A stretch of 64,000 nt of DNA from Asanoa ferruginea. GTDB lineage: Bacteria > Actinomycetota > Actinomycetes > Mycobacteriales > Micromonosporaceae. The DNA lies in NCBI RefSeq assembly GCF_003387075.1, contig NZ_QUMQ01000001.1, positions 2,480,001-2,544,000 on the forward strand. The letters are read 5' to 3'. Numbering within the stretch: the first letter of the stretch is position 1; every line of letters starts with the position of its first letter. The translations under genes and the position numbers were made by a program. Shown one piece after another: positions 41,503 to 49,538 of the stretch. Below the pieces are notes generated by a model that was not told the origin of the DNA, did not search any database, and worked only from the letters and a program-made list of their open reading frames with translations.

Positions 41503-42864
41503 ATGAAACAATCCCGCCGAGGTGAACCGATCATCGACGTCCTGCTCTACACCATCCTTCCGCTGGCCGGGTTCGTGCTCCTGACCGCAGCCAACGCCTT
41601 CTTCGTGGCAGCGGAGTTCGGTCTGGTCACGGTCGACCGTGCGGAGATCGACCGGCGTGCGGCGAGCGGCGACAAGCGGGCCGCCACGGTGCGCAAGGCC
41701 CTGCACGAGCTGTCCTTCAACCTCTCCGGCGCGCAGCTCGGCATCACCATCGCCGCCCTGCTCACCGGCTATATCGCCGAGCCGGCGCTGGCCAAGCTGT
41801 TCCGGCCGCTGATCGAGCCGCTGGCGCACGACTCGACCCGCACCGTGAGCACGATCCTCGCGCTGGCGCTGGCCACCCTGCTCTCGATGCTGTTCGGCGA
41901 GCTGGTGCCGAAGAACGGCGCGCTGGCCCGCCCGATGGCCGCGGTGCTCGCCACGGTGACCCCGCTGCGGGTGTTCTCGGCGATGTTCAAATGGCTGATC
42001 ACGGCCCTCAACGCCTCAGCCAACTGGGTGGTCCGCCGGCTCGGCGTCGAGCCACAGGAGGAACTGGCCAGCGCCCGCTCGCCCGAGGAGCTCGGGCTGC
42101 TCGCCGCGATCTCCGCCCGGGCCGGCGCGCTGCCCAGCGACACGGCGATGTTGCTGCAACGGACGATCCGGTTCGCCGACAAGCGGGCCGCCGAGGCGAT
42201 GACGCCGCGGGTCGACGTGATCGCCCTGCGCGGCACGGCGAGCGTCGCCGAGCTGCTCGAAGCGGCCCAGGAGAGCGGACGGACCCGATTCCCGGTGTAC
42301 GAGGACACCCTCGACCTCGTCACCGGTGTCGCGTCGGTGCCGGACGCGCTCGGGGTACCCCCGGCGCGTCGGACGACCACGACGGTGTCGGCGGTGGCCC
42401 GCGAGCCGGTTTTCGTCCCGGAGAGCCTCGACCTGGAACGCGTGCTCGCCGCACTGCGGACGGCGAATGCCGACCTCGCGATCGTGGTCGACGAGTATGG
42501 CGGCACAGACGGCGTGGTGACGATCGAAGACCTGGTCGAGGAGCTGGTCGGTGAGATCGCCGACGAGTTCGACCCGGAGGCGGTCGAGGAGACCGGCGCC
42601 GTCGAGCTGACCGTGCCGGGCGGCGACCCGACCTTCCTGGTCGACGGCGTGCTGCGCGAAGACGAACTTGCCGACCTGACCGGGTTCCGGATCCCCGAGG
42701 GCCCCTACGAGACGCTGGCCGGCTTCATCATGGCCCGGCTCGGGCACATCCCGGTCGCCGGCGAGACGATCGTGGAAGACGGTTGGGAGTTCACCGTCGT
42801 CGAGGTCGAGCGGCACCGGGTCGAGCAGGTCCGGGTCGTCAGGCCGGAGGCCGACCATGCTTAA
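41503..42864 (+). CDS. CNNM/HlyC-type membrane protein with CBS domains
   Basis: Hemolysin-C/CorB-like transporter family. The DUF21 (CNNM) membrane domain has NAFFVAAEFGLVTVDRAEID, SGAQLGITIAALLTGYIAEP and GELVPKNGA. A CBS pair follows (AMTPRVDVIAL to VDEYGGTDGVVTIEDLVEEL), then a CorC/HlyC domain (GFRIPEGPYETLAGFIMARL). Members are linked to Mg/Co efflux. The start is uncertain: ATG 41503 lacks a ribosome site, while GAGGTGA sits 5 bases before an in-frame ATC at 41530, where homologous proteins tend to begin. It overlaps the next CNNM gene by 8 bases. Confidence 0.92.
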   Translation: MKQSRRGEPIIDVLLYTILPLAGFVLLTAANAFFVAAEFGLVTVDRAEIDRRAASGDKRAATVRKALHELSFNLSGAQLGITIAALLTGYIAEPALAKLFRPLIEPLAHDSTRTVSTILALALATLLSMLFGELVPKNGALARPMAAVLATVTPLRVFSAMFKWLITALNASANWVVRRLGVEPQEELASARSPEELGLLAAISARAGALPSDTAMLLQRTIRFADKRAAEAMTPRVDVIALRGTASVAELLEAAQESGRTRFPVYEDTLDLVTGVASVPDALGVPPARRTTTTVSAVAREPVFVPESLDLERVLAALRTANADLAIVVDEYGGTDGVVTIEDLVEELVGEIADEFDPEAVEETGAVELTVPGGDPTFLVDGVLREDELADLTGFRIPEGPYETLAGFIMARLGHIPVAGETIVEDGWEFTVVEVERHRVEQVRVVRPEADHA

Positions 42865-43909
42865 CCTGCTGGTCACGGTCGTGCTGATCCTCGGCAACGC
42901 GTTCTTTGTGGGCAGCGAGTTCGCGCTCATCGCGTCGCGCCGCACCGCCATCGAGCCGATGGCCAGCAGCTCGCGGCGGGCCCGGATGGCGCTGTCGGCG
43001 ATGAACCAGATCCCGCTGATGATCGCCGGCGCCCAACTCGGCATCACCATCTGCTCGCTCGGGCTCGGAGCGATCGCCGAGCCGGCCATCGCGCACCTCT
43101 TCGAGAGCCCGTTCCACGCGGCCGGGCTGCCGGAGGCCGCGGTGCACCCGGTCGCCTTCGTCGTCGCGCTGATGATCGTGGTCTACCTGCACACGGTGAT
43201 CGGCGAGATGGTGCCGAAGAACATCGCGATCGCCGGCCCGGAGACCTCGGCGCTCTGGCTCGGCCCGGCGATGCTGGCGTTCTGCGTGGCCACCAAGCCG
43301 CTGCTGGTCGCCCTCAAGTGGATCTCCCGGCTGGTGCTCAAGCTGTGGCGGGTCGAGGCGACCGACGCCGTGAAGACCGTGTTCACCGCGGAGGAACTCG
43401 CCGGGCTGGTGCAGCAGGCGCGCACCGAGGGGCTGCTCGGCTCGGAGGAGCACGCCCGGATCACCGGCGCGCTGGCGCTGCACGACCGGACCGCGGCCGA
43501 CGCGATGCGGCCGTGGTCGTCGGTGACGACGGTGGCCGACGACGTGTCGCCGGCGTCGCTGGAGGTGCTGGCGACGCGCACCGGGTGGTCGCGCTTCCCG
43601 GTGGTGCAGCGCAGCACCCGCCGCGTCTTGGGCTTCGTGCACGTCAAAGACATCATCGGGTACGCCGGCGCGAACCGGACCGCACCTGTGCCGGCGGAGA
43701 TCGTTCGCGGGCTCACCGTCGTACCCCCGGATCGAAGTCTTGCCGATCTGCTGCTTTCGATGCGGCGCGAGCGGCATCACATGGTTTTGGTGAGTGACGG
43801 CCGTGCACCGCTCGGAGTAGTGACACTCGACGATGTGCTAAATGCAGTTGTCGGTCGGGGCAATTCGGGCTTTCCCGGCGGAGGTGCTACACCGCCCGTA
43901 CCCGCCTGA
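42857..43909 (+). CDS. Second CNNM/HlyC-type membrane protein with CBS domains
   Basis: 350 residues, shorter than its upstream paralogue: DUF21 membrane domain (NAFFVGSEFALIASRRTAIE, AGAQLGITICSLGLGAIAEP and GEMVPKNIAIAGPE) and a CBS pair (AMRPWSSVTTV to GVVTLDDVLNAVVG), but no C-terminal CorC domain. Its start overlaps the first gene by 8 bases, so the two probably form a heteromeric ion transporter, a common actinobacterial arrangement. No separate ribosome site is evident. Confidence 0.93.
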   Translation: MLNLLVTVVLILGNAFFVGSEFALIASRRTAIEPMASSSRRARMALSAMNQIPLMIAGAQLGITICSLGLGAIAEPAIAHLFESPFHAAGLPEAAVHPVAFVVALMIVVYLHTVIGEMVPKNIAIAGPETSALWLGPAMLAFCVATKPLLVALKWISRLVLKLWRVEATDAVKTVFTAEELAGLVQQARTEGLLGSEEHARITGALALHDRTAADAMRPWSSVTTVADDVSPASLEVLATRTGWSRFPVVQRSTRRVLGFVHVKDIIGYAGANRTAPVPAEIVRGLTVVPPDRSLADLLLSMRRERHHMVLVSDGRAPLGVVTLDDVLNAVVGRGNSGFPGGGATPPVPA

Positions 43910-44016
43910 CAGCGTAGCGAATGCGGCCTTGCGTACCCTTTCGCTTATCCCTAATGTGATGCTCCGGCGGCGTAACCCCCCACGCCGACTCAGTCTCACT
44001 ACGGGAGGCATTCGCC

Positions 44017-44973
44017 TTGCGCGCGTCCCGGCCGTTTGTCAACGTCATCCTGGCCGCAGCGGTCGGCCTGGTGGCCGCCGTCCTGCCTGCCGGCATCGCT
44101 GCTGCTGAGCCAAGCCCGGCGCAGATCGAGGCGGAAATCGACAAGAAATGGGAACAGCTCGAGCCCGTCATCGAGCAGTACAACAAGGTCCACTCGGATC
44201 TTCAGAAAAACCAAAAGAAAGCTAAAGACTTAGGAAAGAAAATCGAGCCGTTGTCGCTACAGGCCGACATCGCACTCGACCGAATCGGTGTCTTCGCGGC
44301 CCAGCAATACAAAACCGGCGGCGGAGCCGGCCAGCTCGGAATGCTGCTCAGCGGCGCCAAGACCGGCGACCTGACCGACCAGCTGGCGATGATCGACCTG
44401 CTCGCCCGGCAGGAGAAGGCCTCGATCGCCGACGTTGTGGCCACGCGCGACAAGTTCAGCGCGCAGAAGACCAAGCTCGACGCCCTGGTGGCCGACAACA
44501 AGAAGAAAGACGGCGAGCTCGCCGCGCGGCGCAAGCAGATCGCGGCCGACATCAAGAAGCTCGAAGACTCGCTGCCGGTCACCCACGTCAAGGTGCCAGG
44601 CTGCCCGACCATCGAGACGAAGACCGCGGCCGAGGCCAAGGCGGTCAAGACCGCCTGTGCCCAGATCGGCAAGCCCTACGTGTTCGCCACGGCCGGGCCG
44701 AGCACCTTCGACTGCTCGGGCCTGACCGAATACGCCTGGGCGGCGGCGGGTGTCTCGCTGACGCACTACACCGGTGACCAGTGGGACGAGACCTACGCGG
44801 TGTCCACACCACGCGCCGGTGACCTGGTGTTCTTCTACAGTCCGGTCAGCCATGTGGGTCTCTACATAGGCAACGGCAAGATGGTGCACGCGCCTCGAGC
44901 CGGCAAGCCTGTGCAGATCGGCATAGTCAGCCAGCAGCCGGTCGCGGGTTACCGATCGGTGAAGAAGCGCTGA
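44017..44973 (+). CDS. Secreted NlpC/P60 peptidoglycan hydrolase
   Basis: 318 residues. Signal peptide (about 1-30, ending AGIAAAEP), a long coiled-coil (about 36-185, Lys-rich, for example HSDLQKNQKKAKDLGKKIEP), then the NlpC/P60 domain. The catalytic Cys is in STFDCSGLTEYAW and the His in SHVGLYIGNGKMVHAP. It resembles RipA/RipC-type D,L-endopeptidases needed for cell separation, in which the coiled coil controls access to the active site. TTG 44017 is used because GGGAGG lies 8 bases upstream. A canonical terminator with six T follows. Confidence 0.94.
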   Translation: MRASRPFVNVILAAAVGLVAAVLPAGIAAAEPSPAQIEAEIDKKWEQLEPVIEQYNKVHSDLQKNQKKAKDLGKKIEPLSLQADIALDRIGVFAAQQYKTGGGAGQLGMLLSGAKTGDLTDQLAMIDLLARQEKASIADVVATRDKFSAQKTKLDALVADNKKKDGELAARRKQIAADIKKLEDSLPVTHVKVPGCPTIETKTAAEAKAVKTACAQIGKPYVFATAGPSTFDCSGLTEYAWAAAGVSLTHYTGDQWDETYAVSTPRAGDLVFFYSPVSHVGLYIGNGKMVHAPRAGKPVQIGIVSQQPVAGYRSVKKR

Positions 44974-44985
44974 TCCTGGTTTTTG

Positions 44986-45018
44986 GCGGGGGCCCCTTGG
45001 CGGGGCCCCCGCTTTTTT
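44986..45018. terminator. Canonical intrinsic terminator between convergent genes
   Basis: Perfect 11-bp stem GCGGGGGCCCC / GGGGCCCCCGC, loop TTGGC, followed by six T on the plus strand; it ends at the dcd stop codon, so it primarily serves the NlpC/P60 gene. Confidence 0.9.
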
Positions 45019-45604
45019 ATGCCTCGGGGGCGGTCGGCCAGGTGCGCCAGTTCTGCCAGGCCCGGCTCGGTGTCGGGCCACGCTGGTTCTGGTAGCGGGA
45101 GCCGTAGACGGCGGCACCGTAGGGGTGCTCGGCCGGTGACGAGAGCCGGAAGATGCAGAGCTGGCCGATCTTCATGCCCGGCCAGAGCATGATCGGCAGG
45201 TTGGCCACGTTCGACAGCTCCAGCGTCACGTGGCCGGAGAAACCCGGGTCGATGAACCCGGCGGTCGAGTGGGTGAGCAGACCGAGGCGGCCCAGGCTGG
45301 ACTTGCCCTCCAGACGGCCGGCGAGCCGGTCACCCAGAGAGATGACCTCCATCGTCGAGGCGAGCACGAACTCGCCCGGGTGCAACACGAATGGCTGACC
45401 GTCAGGAACCTCGACCTGAGCCGTCAACTCGTCCTGCTGGGTGGCCGGGTCGATGTGCGTGTAGAGGTGGTTGTTGAACACCCGAAAGAGCCGGTCAAGG
45501 CGCACGTCGATGCTGGACGGTTGCACCAGCGCGGGCTCGAACGGCTCCAACGTCAGGGCGCCCGACTTGATCTCCGTGACCAGGTCACGGTCGGAGAGCA
45601 GCAT
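45017..45604 (-). CDS. dcd: dCTP deaminase (probably bifunctional dCTP deaminase/dUTPase)
   Basis: 195 residues of the dCTP deaminase/dUTPase trimer family. Active-site blocks are [32 protein letters not shown] (phosphate-binding Ser/Arg), [18 protein letters not shown] (catalytic Glu) and [10 protein letters not shown]. Mycobacterial Dcd with the same blocks makes dUMP directly from dCTP. TAGGGT (45611-45616, minus strand) is 6 bases before ATG 45604: leaderless. Divergent from a PPOX gene; an inverted repeat lies between them. Confidence 0.95.
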   Translation of the reverse strand: MLLSDRDLVTEIKSGALTLEPFEPALVQPSSIDVRLDRLFRVFNNHLYTHIDPATQQDELTAQVEVPDGQPFVLHPGEFVLASTMEVISLGDRLAGRLEGKSSLGRLGLLTHSTAGFIDPGFSGHVTLELSNVANLPIMLWPGMKIGQLCIFRLSSPAEHPYGAAVYGSRYQNQRGPTPSRAWQNWRTWPTAPEA

Positions 45605-45610
45605 TGAATC

Positions 45611-45642
45611 ACCCTATGGTTCGTACGTATGTACGATAGAAT
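45611..45642. promoter_or_regulatory. Divergent leaderless promoters around TCGTAC-n4-GTACGA
   Basis: -10 TAGGGT for dcd (45611-45616, minus strand) and -10 TAGAAT for the PPOX gene (45637-45642) flank the inverted repeat TCGTAC (45621-45626) GTAT GTACGA (45631-45636). A protein bound there would touch both promoters. Confidence 0.6.
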
Positions 45643-45648
45643 CACTCC

Positions 45649-46191
45649 ATGGCTTCCTGGTCTGAGTTCGCCGCTGATGAGCCGCGACTTGCGCGGGCGA
45701 TCCACGCCCTCATGCACCAATACGGGCCCGGCCTGGGCTACCTGGCGACCGTCCGCGCTGACGGCGGTCCACGGGTGCACCCGGTCTCACCGGTGATCAC
45801 TGCCGACGGGCTCTTCTGCTTCATCGTCGACTCACCCAAGCGCCGCGACCTCGAACGCGACGGCCGCTACGCACTCCACTCGTTCCCACCCGAAAACAGC
45901 GACGACGAGGCCTATGTCGCCGGGCGGGCCGAGCCGGTCACCGACCCGCGCCGGATCGAAGCCATCGCCAGCAACCTGCGCGCCGAGCCCCGGGTCGACT
46001 GGAAGCTCTTCGAGCTCACTGTCGAGGTCGCGATGATCGCCCGCCGCGGCGGCACGGGCGCGGCCACCCCGCTGGTCTCCGGCGCGGCTGGCCCCGAGGT
46101 GCGCATCTGGCTCGACCCGACCGGTCGCCGCCGATCATCTCCGCGCCGGGCGACCCGCCCAACCCGGCGTCTCTTGGAAGCAGTCACCTAA
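45649..46191 (+). CDS. Pyridoxamine 5'-phosphate oxidase-like (FMN-binding split barrel) protein
   Basis: 180 residues. The split-barrel start GLGYLATVRADGGPRVHPVSPV and FCFIVDSPKRRDLERDGRYAL are typical of actinobacterial PPOX-like proteins that bind FMN or F420 and reduce varied substrates. The last about 20 residues (GRRRSSPRRATRPTRRLLEA) are basic and unlike the family end, so a late frameshift or natural drift is possible. ATG 45649 is 6 bases after TAGAAT: leaderless. A strong shared terminator follows. Confidence 0.82.
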   Translation: MASWSEFAADEPRLARAIHALMHQYGPGLGYLATVRADGGPRVHPVSPVITADGLFCFIVDSPKRRDLERDGRYALHSFPPENSDDEAYVAGRAEPVTDPRRIEAIASNLRAEPRVDWKLFELTVEVAMIARRGGTGAATPLVSGAAGPEVRIWLDPTGRRRSSPRRATRPTRRLLEAVT

Positions 46192-46198
46192 ACGGCGT

Positions 46199-46233
46199 CG
46201 CCGGCACCGCGGTCGGGGCTCGCGGTGCCGGCG
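46199..46233. terminator. Perfect hairpin between convergent genes
   Basis: 13-bp stem CGCCGGCACCGCG with its complement, loop of nine bases, between the PPOX gene and the metalloprotease gene; likely bidirectional. Confidence 0.75.
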
Positions 46234-46245
46234 GGGTTGTGCGCT

Positions 46246-47211
46246 TTACGCCGCGCGGAAGGCGTCCCAGGCGCGCACCATGCGCTTCACCTGGCCCGCG
46301 GTGAACTGATACATGCAAGAGTCGTCGGTGTAGTCCATGAAGTTGTGGATCGGGTCGAGCCCTGGCGCCGTGCAGGTGTCGGCCCCAGTCGGGCACTCAA
46401 ACTGCTCGTGCGCCTCGGCCGGCGTGTCGGCCACGTGGTCGCCCTTGCCCTCACACCCGTTCTCGAACGTGTGCATGAGGTTGAGCCAGTGCCCCACCTC
46501 GTGGGTCGCGGTGTCACCCTCGTTGTAGGGCACCGCGTCCCCACCCGGCAGCGACTCGGAAAGAATCACGGCGCCGTCATACTTCGTGATGTTGCGCTTC
46601 GGATAGGTCGCCCACCCGAGCAGCCCAGGATCGATGATCCCGACGTAGATGTTGAGCGTCTCCGGCCCACCCTCGCGAAGCTGCCGCTTCATCTGCCGCT
46701 CGGCCGGCGTCTCCGACAGAATCGGCGACCAGGCCGGGTTGACCACGCGGTTGACCTTCTTGAGCTTGAAGTGGAACGGCGCCGCCGCCCCACCGGTGAA
46801 CCCGCCATAGGCCTGGTTGAGCACGTTGATCTGCGCGTCGATCATCGACCGCGGAATGCTGCCGGTCGCCCGCGTCCCGTCTGCGGAGACGACATGCACG
46901 ACCACCGGAATGTTGATGGTCTTGCGCTGCTCATCGGCCACGCCACCGGTCTTGGCCGCATAGGCGGCGTCGAACTCGGTCTCGGCCGCGGCCACCTCAG
47001 CGGGCGACAGGTCGTTGGGATCCTGCCGCTGCGCACCCTTCTTCACCTTGAGATCGATGCTGCTGGTGCCGCTGTCGCAGCTAGCGCTGTTGGCCGGCGC
47101 GGCGGCGCTGGCCGGGCTCGCGACACCGGCGGCGCCGGTGCTGAGCACGAGGGCCACAACCGCACCCGTCGTCGCGGCCCGCGCCATCCAGCGCGTTCCA
47201 TGAAGCGTCAT
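46246..47211 (-). CDS. Secreted zinc metalloprotease (M43, cytophagalysin/pappalysin-like)
   Basis: 321 residues. Signal peptide (ATTGAVVALVLSTGAAGVAS, cleavage after SPASA), a propeptide with a lone Cys, then the catalytic domain. The extended zinc site HEVGHWLNLMH and Met-turn PIHNFMDYTDDSCM are intact, and NIYVGIIDPGLLGWATYP is typical of family M43. Four or more Cys suggest disulphides. It should be an active extracellular protease. ATG 47211 is chosen because AGGAAGAGG lies upstream; GTG 47217 is an alternative. Confidence 0.93.
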   Translation of the reverse strand: MTLHGTRWMARAATTGAVVALVLSTGAAGVASPASAAAPANSASCDSGTSSIDLKVKKGAQRQDPNDLSPAEVAAAETEFDAAYAAKTGGVADEQRKTINIPVVVHVVSADGTRATGSIPRSMIDAQINVLNQAYGGFTGGAAAPFHFKLKKVNRVVNPAWSPILSETPAERQMKRQLREGGPETLNIYVGIIDPGLLGWATYPKRNITKYDGAVILSESLPGGDAVPYNEGDTATHEVGHWLNLMHTFENGCEGKGDHVADTPAEAHEQFECPTGADTCTAPGLDPIHNFMDYTDDSCMYQFTAGQVKRMVRAWDAFRAA

Positions 47212-47364
47212 TGACACACCTCTTCCTCCCCGTGGAACAGATGTGACGGACGTTACTCACGCGCGTGGATGGAAGGAACCGCCGTCACCCTCGCCGCAGC
47301 CCTCGTCATGCCCCTCAGGCAACAGGGCAGGGGGAGGTTCGTGCGTATCCTGCGGCGGTTGAGT

Positions 47365-47370
47365 TAGAGT
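47365..47370 (+). promoter_or_regulatory. -10 box of tRNA-Gly
   Basis: TAGAGT ends 10 bases before the mature tRNA start; no clear -35. Confidence 0.4.
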
Positions 47371-47380
47371 GGTCCCGCTC

Positions 47381-47454
47381 GCGGGTGTAGTTCAATGGCA
47401 GAACATCAGCTTCCCAAGCTGACAGTGCGGGTTCGATTCCCGTCACCCGCTCCA
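47381..47454 (+). tRNA. tRNA-Gly (anticodon CCC)
   Basis: Cloverleaf with acceptor GCGGGTG/CACCCGC, D-arm TAGTTCAATGGCAGAA, anticodon loop TTCCCAA on a TCAGC/GCTGA stem (anticodon 47413-47415), T-arm GGGTTCGATTCCC, discriminator T and encoded CCA. It reads GGG. A decayed integrase gene lies directly downstream, consistent with use as an integration site. Confidence 0.97.
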
Positions 47455-47996
47455 CCACGGAAGCCCTGGTCAGGATGTGTCGCCGGCCAGGGCTTCCGTA
47501 TGTCACGAGGCCGCCCCCGCTTGCGGTGCCCCTTACGTGCCCGATCGCGATCCCGCTTGATCTGGGCACTGAGGCCGGCGGCGATCTGTAGGTCGCGGCG
47601 TTCGGTGGCGTGCTGATATATGACCGCAGTGCGGGTCGAGGCATGGCCCATGCGGTGCATCAGCTCCGCGATCGTGGAAGTGGAAGCCGGATAGGCCGGC
47701 GGCGGTGACCGTCGCGGTCCAGCGGCTGACCTTCTGGAAGTTGCTCCGTCGCAGGACGGCTCCGGTCGGGCCAGTAAAGATGAGGGCATGAGCGTCAGCG
47801 CTGACGTGGTCTTGGAGATGACGCCGCAGATCAGGCCGGACAGCCGCAGGCACAGTGACGGTCCGCTTGCCGGCATCGGTCTTGGGTGGGCCAAACGTCA
47901 GCGACCCGTTGGAGCGCTCGACGAGGGTTGTCCGGACGGTGACCGTTCCATCAGGGCCCGGTGACACGTGGCTTGGGTTGGCAGGGGCTTCGGCGA
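47406..47996 (-). pseudogene. Decayed tyrosine recombinase (integrase) at tRNA-Gly
   Basis: Remnant of a phage/ICE-type integrase reading towards the tRNA. One frame encodes VTVRTTLVERSNGSLTFGPP, KTDAGKRTVTVPAAVRPDL, FTGPTGAVLRRSNFQ and GLSGFHFHD. A different frame then continues ELMHRMGHASTRTAVIYQHA with the nucleophile Tyr. At the junction (about 47670) the expected LRHTG block with the second catalytic Arg is missing, a frame-changing deletion of roughly 50 bases. The N-terminal two thirds with the first Arg are also gone. The last codons run through the hairpin and antisense tRNA. It cannot be an active recombinase; it marks an old insertion. Confidence 0.85.
47457..47499 (+). terminator. 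Hairpin after tRNA-Gly
   Basis: 13-bp perfect arms (ACGGAAGCCCTGG and its complement) around a 17-base loop, 2 bases after the encoded CCA. Probable tRNA terminator; it could also derive from the integrated element's end. Confidence 0.6.
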
Positions 47997-48013
47997 TCAA
48001 CCACGATGAGCGA

Positions 48014-48676
48014 GTGATCGAGCGGGGAATCGAACAGCGACCGATGGCCGTTGCCCGCGGGCGTGTGATGGCAGTCGTGCTTACAGGCCTTGTTGTCGTC
48101 GCGGTGCCAGCTGTGCTCGTTGCCCGGCGCAATCCGAGGCACTACGTACACCTGATGCCGTTCGGCCGGTGGTCAGTCGTGGCGATCGTGCTGTTCACCG
48201 CACCGGTGCTGCTCGGCGTCGCGGCGTGGCTTGTTCTGAGGCCAGCGCTGGCGCGGACGGTGGCCGTGCTCGCGGCCGTCTCGTCCTTGGTGGCGCCTTG
48301 TTGTGGCCTCCGATTTGTCCGGGGGCCGTCGCTCTACGGCCTCGACAGGCTGGAGCCACGGGTTACCGAAGTTGTAGCCCTTTCCCCAGACGGTTCGTTC
48401 GAAGTGGTCCTGCTGCGCTACTTCGAGCCTATGAGTGGCTTCGACGTCTTACGGATCCGGTCGCAGGCCGGGCTGTTCAGCCGGGAAGGCGACCAGGACC
48501 TCGCATGCTTCGTCGCCCCGTTCGATCGGCTTGGCCCCGAGGACACCTTCGGTACCGCTCGATTCCTGAGCGACCACCAGATTGAGATCCGCACCGAGGC
48601 TGGCCAGCCCTGGACGACCAGGTTTGACCCGCACACCCTTCTGGCCGCCTCCACCCTGTCCCACGGCTGCTGGTAG
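48014..48676 (+). CDS. Membrane protein with three helices and a globular C-terminus
   Basis: About 220 residues, family not recognised. Helices are at roughly 15-32 (RVMAVVLTGLVVVAVPAVLV), 50-72 (WSVVAIVLFTAPVLLGVAAW) and 78-95. The C-terminal 120 residues form a soluble domain (VTEVVALSPDGSFEVVLLRY, DVLRIRSQAG and QIEIRTEAGQPWTTRFDPHT). The start is uncertain: GTG 48014 or ATG 48044, neither with a convincing ribosome site. It begins where the integrase remnant ends, so it may belong to the integrated element or to the DNA exposed by its decay. Confidence 0.6.
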   Translation: MIERGIEQRPMAVARGRVMAVVLTGLVVVAVPAVLVARRNPRHYVHLMPFGRWSVVAIVLFTAPVLLGVAAWLVLRPALARTVAVLAAVSSLVAPCCGLRFVRGPSLYGLDRLEPRVTEVVALSPDGSFEVVLLRYFEPMSGFDVLRIRSQAGLFSREGDQDLACFVAPFDRLGPEDTFGTARFLSDHQIEIRTEAGQPWTTRFDPHTLLAASTLSHGCW

Positions 48677-49073
48677 GCGGCCATCTAGCCGCACCTGTCA
48701 CCCACGTCCCGACACCGATCTGTCGCGGAGGTCCTGAGACCGCCCGGCTGCCGGCGATGTGCAAACCTTCTGTACGCGTCTTCAAGGCGGCCCGAAACGG
48801 GCCGCTCGCGCCGCCGCCAGGGCGCGCACCCGCGCTTAGCTGACGCACACGCGGGCACGCCAACGCCCGCGGCTGGCGCGGATCCGCGGACATCGGACCG
48901 CCGAAGAACAGAACCCCTGTTCGCGGAGTGCGCGGACAGGGGGACTCGGCATATCTGCTCCGGGGCCGAGCCCCGTACACCCCACGTTCCCGTGGTTGCG
49001 GCTGGTGGGCAGGTCGGTCTTGGGTCAGCCCAGCAGGCCAACGCGCCGGTCACCAGTCCGGTTAGATGCGGGG
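48677..49073. repeat. Intergenic region containing hairpin repeat copy A
   Basis: 397 bases without a convincing gene. At 48944-49000 lies a 57-base element that recurs at 49574-49630 with about 85% identity. It has the hairpin CGGGGC-CGA-GCCCCG and the sequence CACCCCACGTT. GCGGC/GCCGC just after 48676 may be a small terminator. The rest shows only scattered G/C-rich repeats. Confidence 0.6.
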
Positions 49074-49538
49074 ATGCAGTTGACGAGGGCGTTTACCGAG
49101 GAGCAGTTCTCTCATGGCCTGGAGTCGTGGGCGTGGATCGGGTTGGGCGGGAAGACCCCGGTCTTCGCGTCTCCCTTCGGTGACGTCTTCTTTCGATCCA
49201 GCGACGGGTTCTGGTGGCTGGACACGTTGGAAGGCAGCTTGACCCGCTCATGGAGCAGTGCCGAGGCGGTGAAAGCGGATCTCGCCACCCCGGAGGGCCA
49301 AGACCGGTATCTGCTTGCGGGGCTTGCTTGGGCGGCTGAGCAGCGGGGCCTCGTGCCGAACTCCAGCCAGGTGTATAGCTTCCGGCACCCGCCGGTGCTG
49401 GGTGGCGGGGTGGACATCGACAACGTCGAGGTGTCGGGCTTCGTGGTCTGCCTGAACATCGCCGGACAGCTTCATGAGCAGATCAGGGATTTGCCGCCCG
49501 GCGCCCCGATCAGCGGCATCACGATCAAGGAGTCGTGA
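49074..49538 (+). CDS. Tdi1-like (DUF1851) immunity-type protein
   Basis: 154 residues. The pattern WAWIGLGGKTPVFASPFGDV with FFRSSDGFWWLDTLEG, then HPPVLGGGVDIDNVEVSGFV and VCLNIAGQLHEQIRDL, matches the C-terminal domain of type VI immunity protein Tdi1 (DUF1851), found widely as an orphan in actinobacteria. In Agrobacterium Tdi1 neutralises the DNase Tde1. No toxin gene is adjacent here. ATG 49074 starts just after a GCGGGG segment. It overlaps the convergent lipoprotein gene by 14 bases. Confidence 0.75.
   Translation: MQLTRAFTEEQFSHGLESWAWIGLGGKTPVFASPFGDVFFRSSDGFWWLDTLEGSLTRSWSSAEAVKADLATPEGQDRYLLAGLAWAAEQRGLVPNSSQVYSFRHPPVLGGGVDIDNVEVSGFVVCLNIAGQLHEQIRDLPPGAPISGITIKES

Noticed and set aside
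43910-44016. c-di-AMP (ydaO-type) riboswitch before the NlpC/P60 gene, as known in other actinomycetes
   Set aside because: Only 107 bases are available and the conserved blocks of that riboswitch were not seen; only a small GGCG/CGCC hairpin is present.
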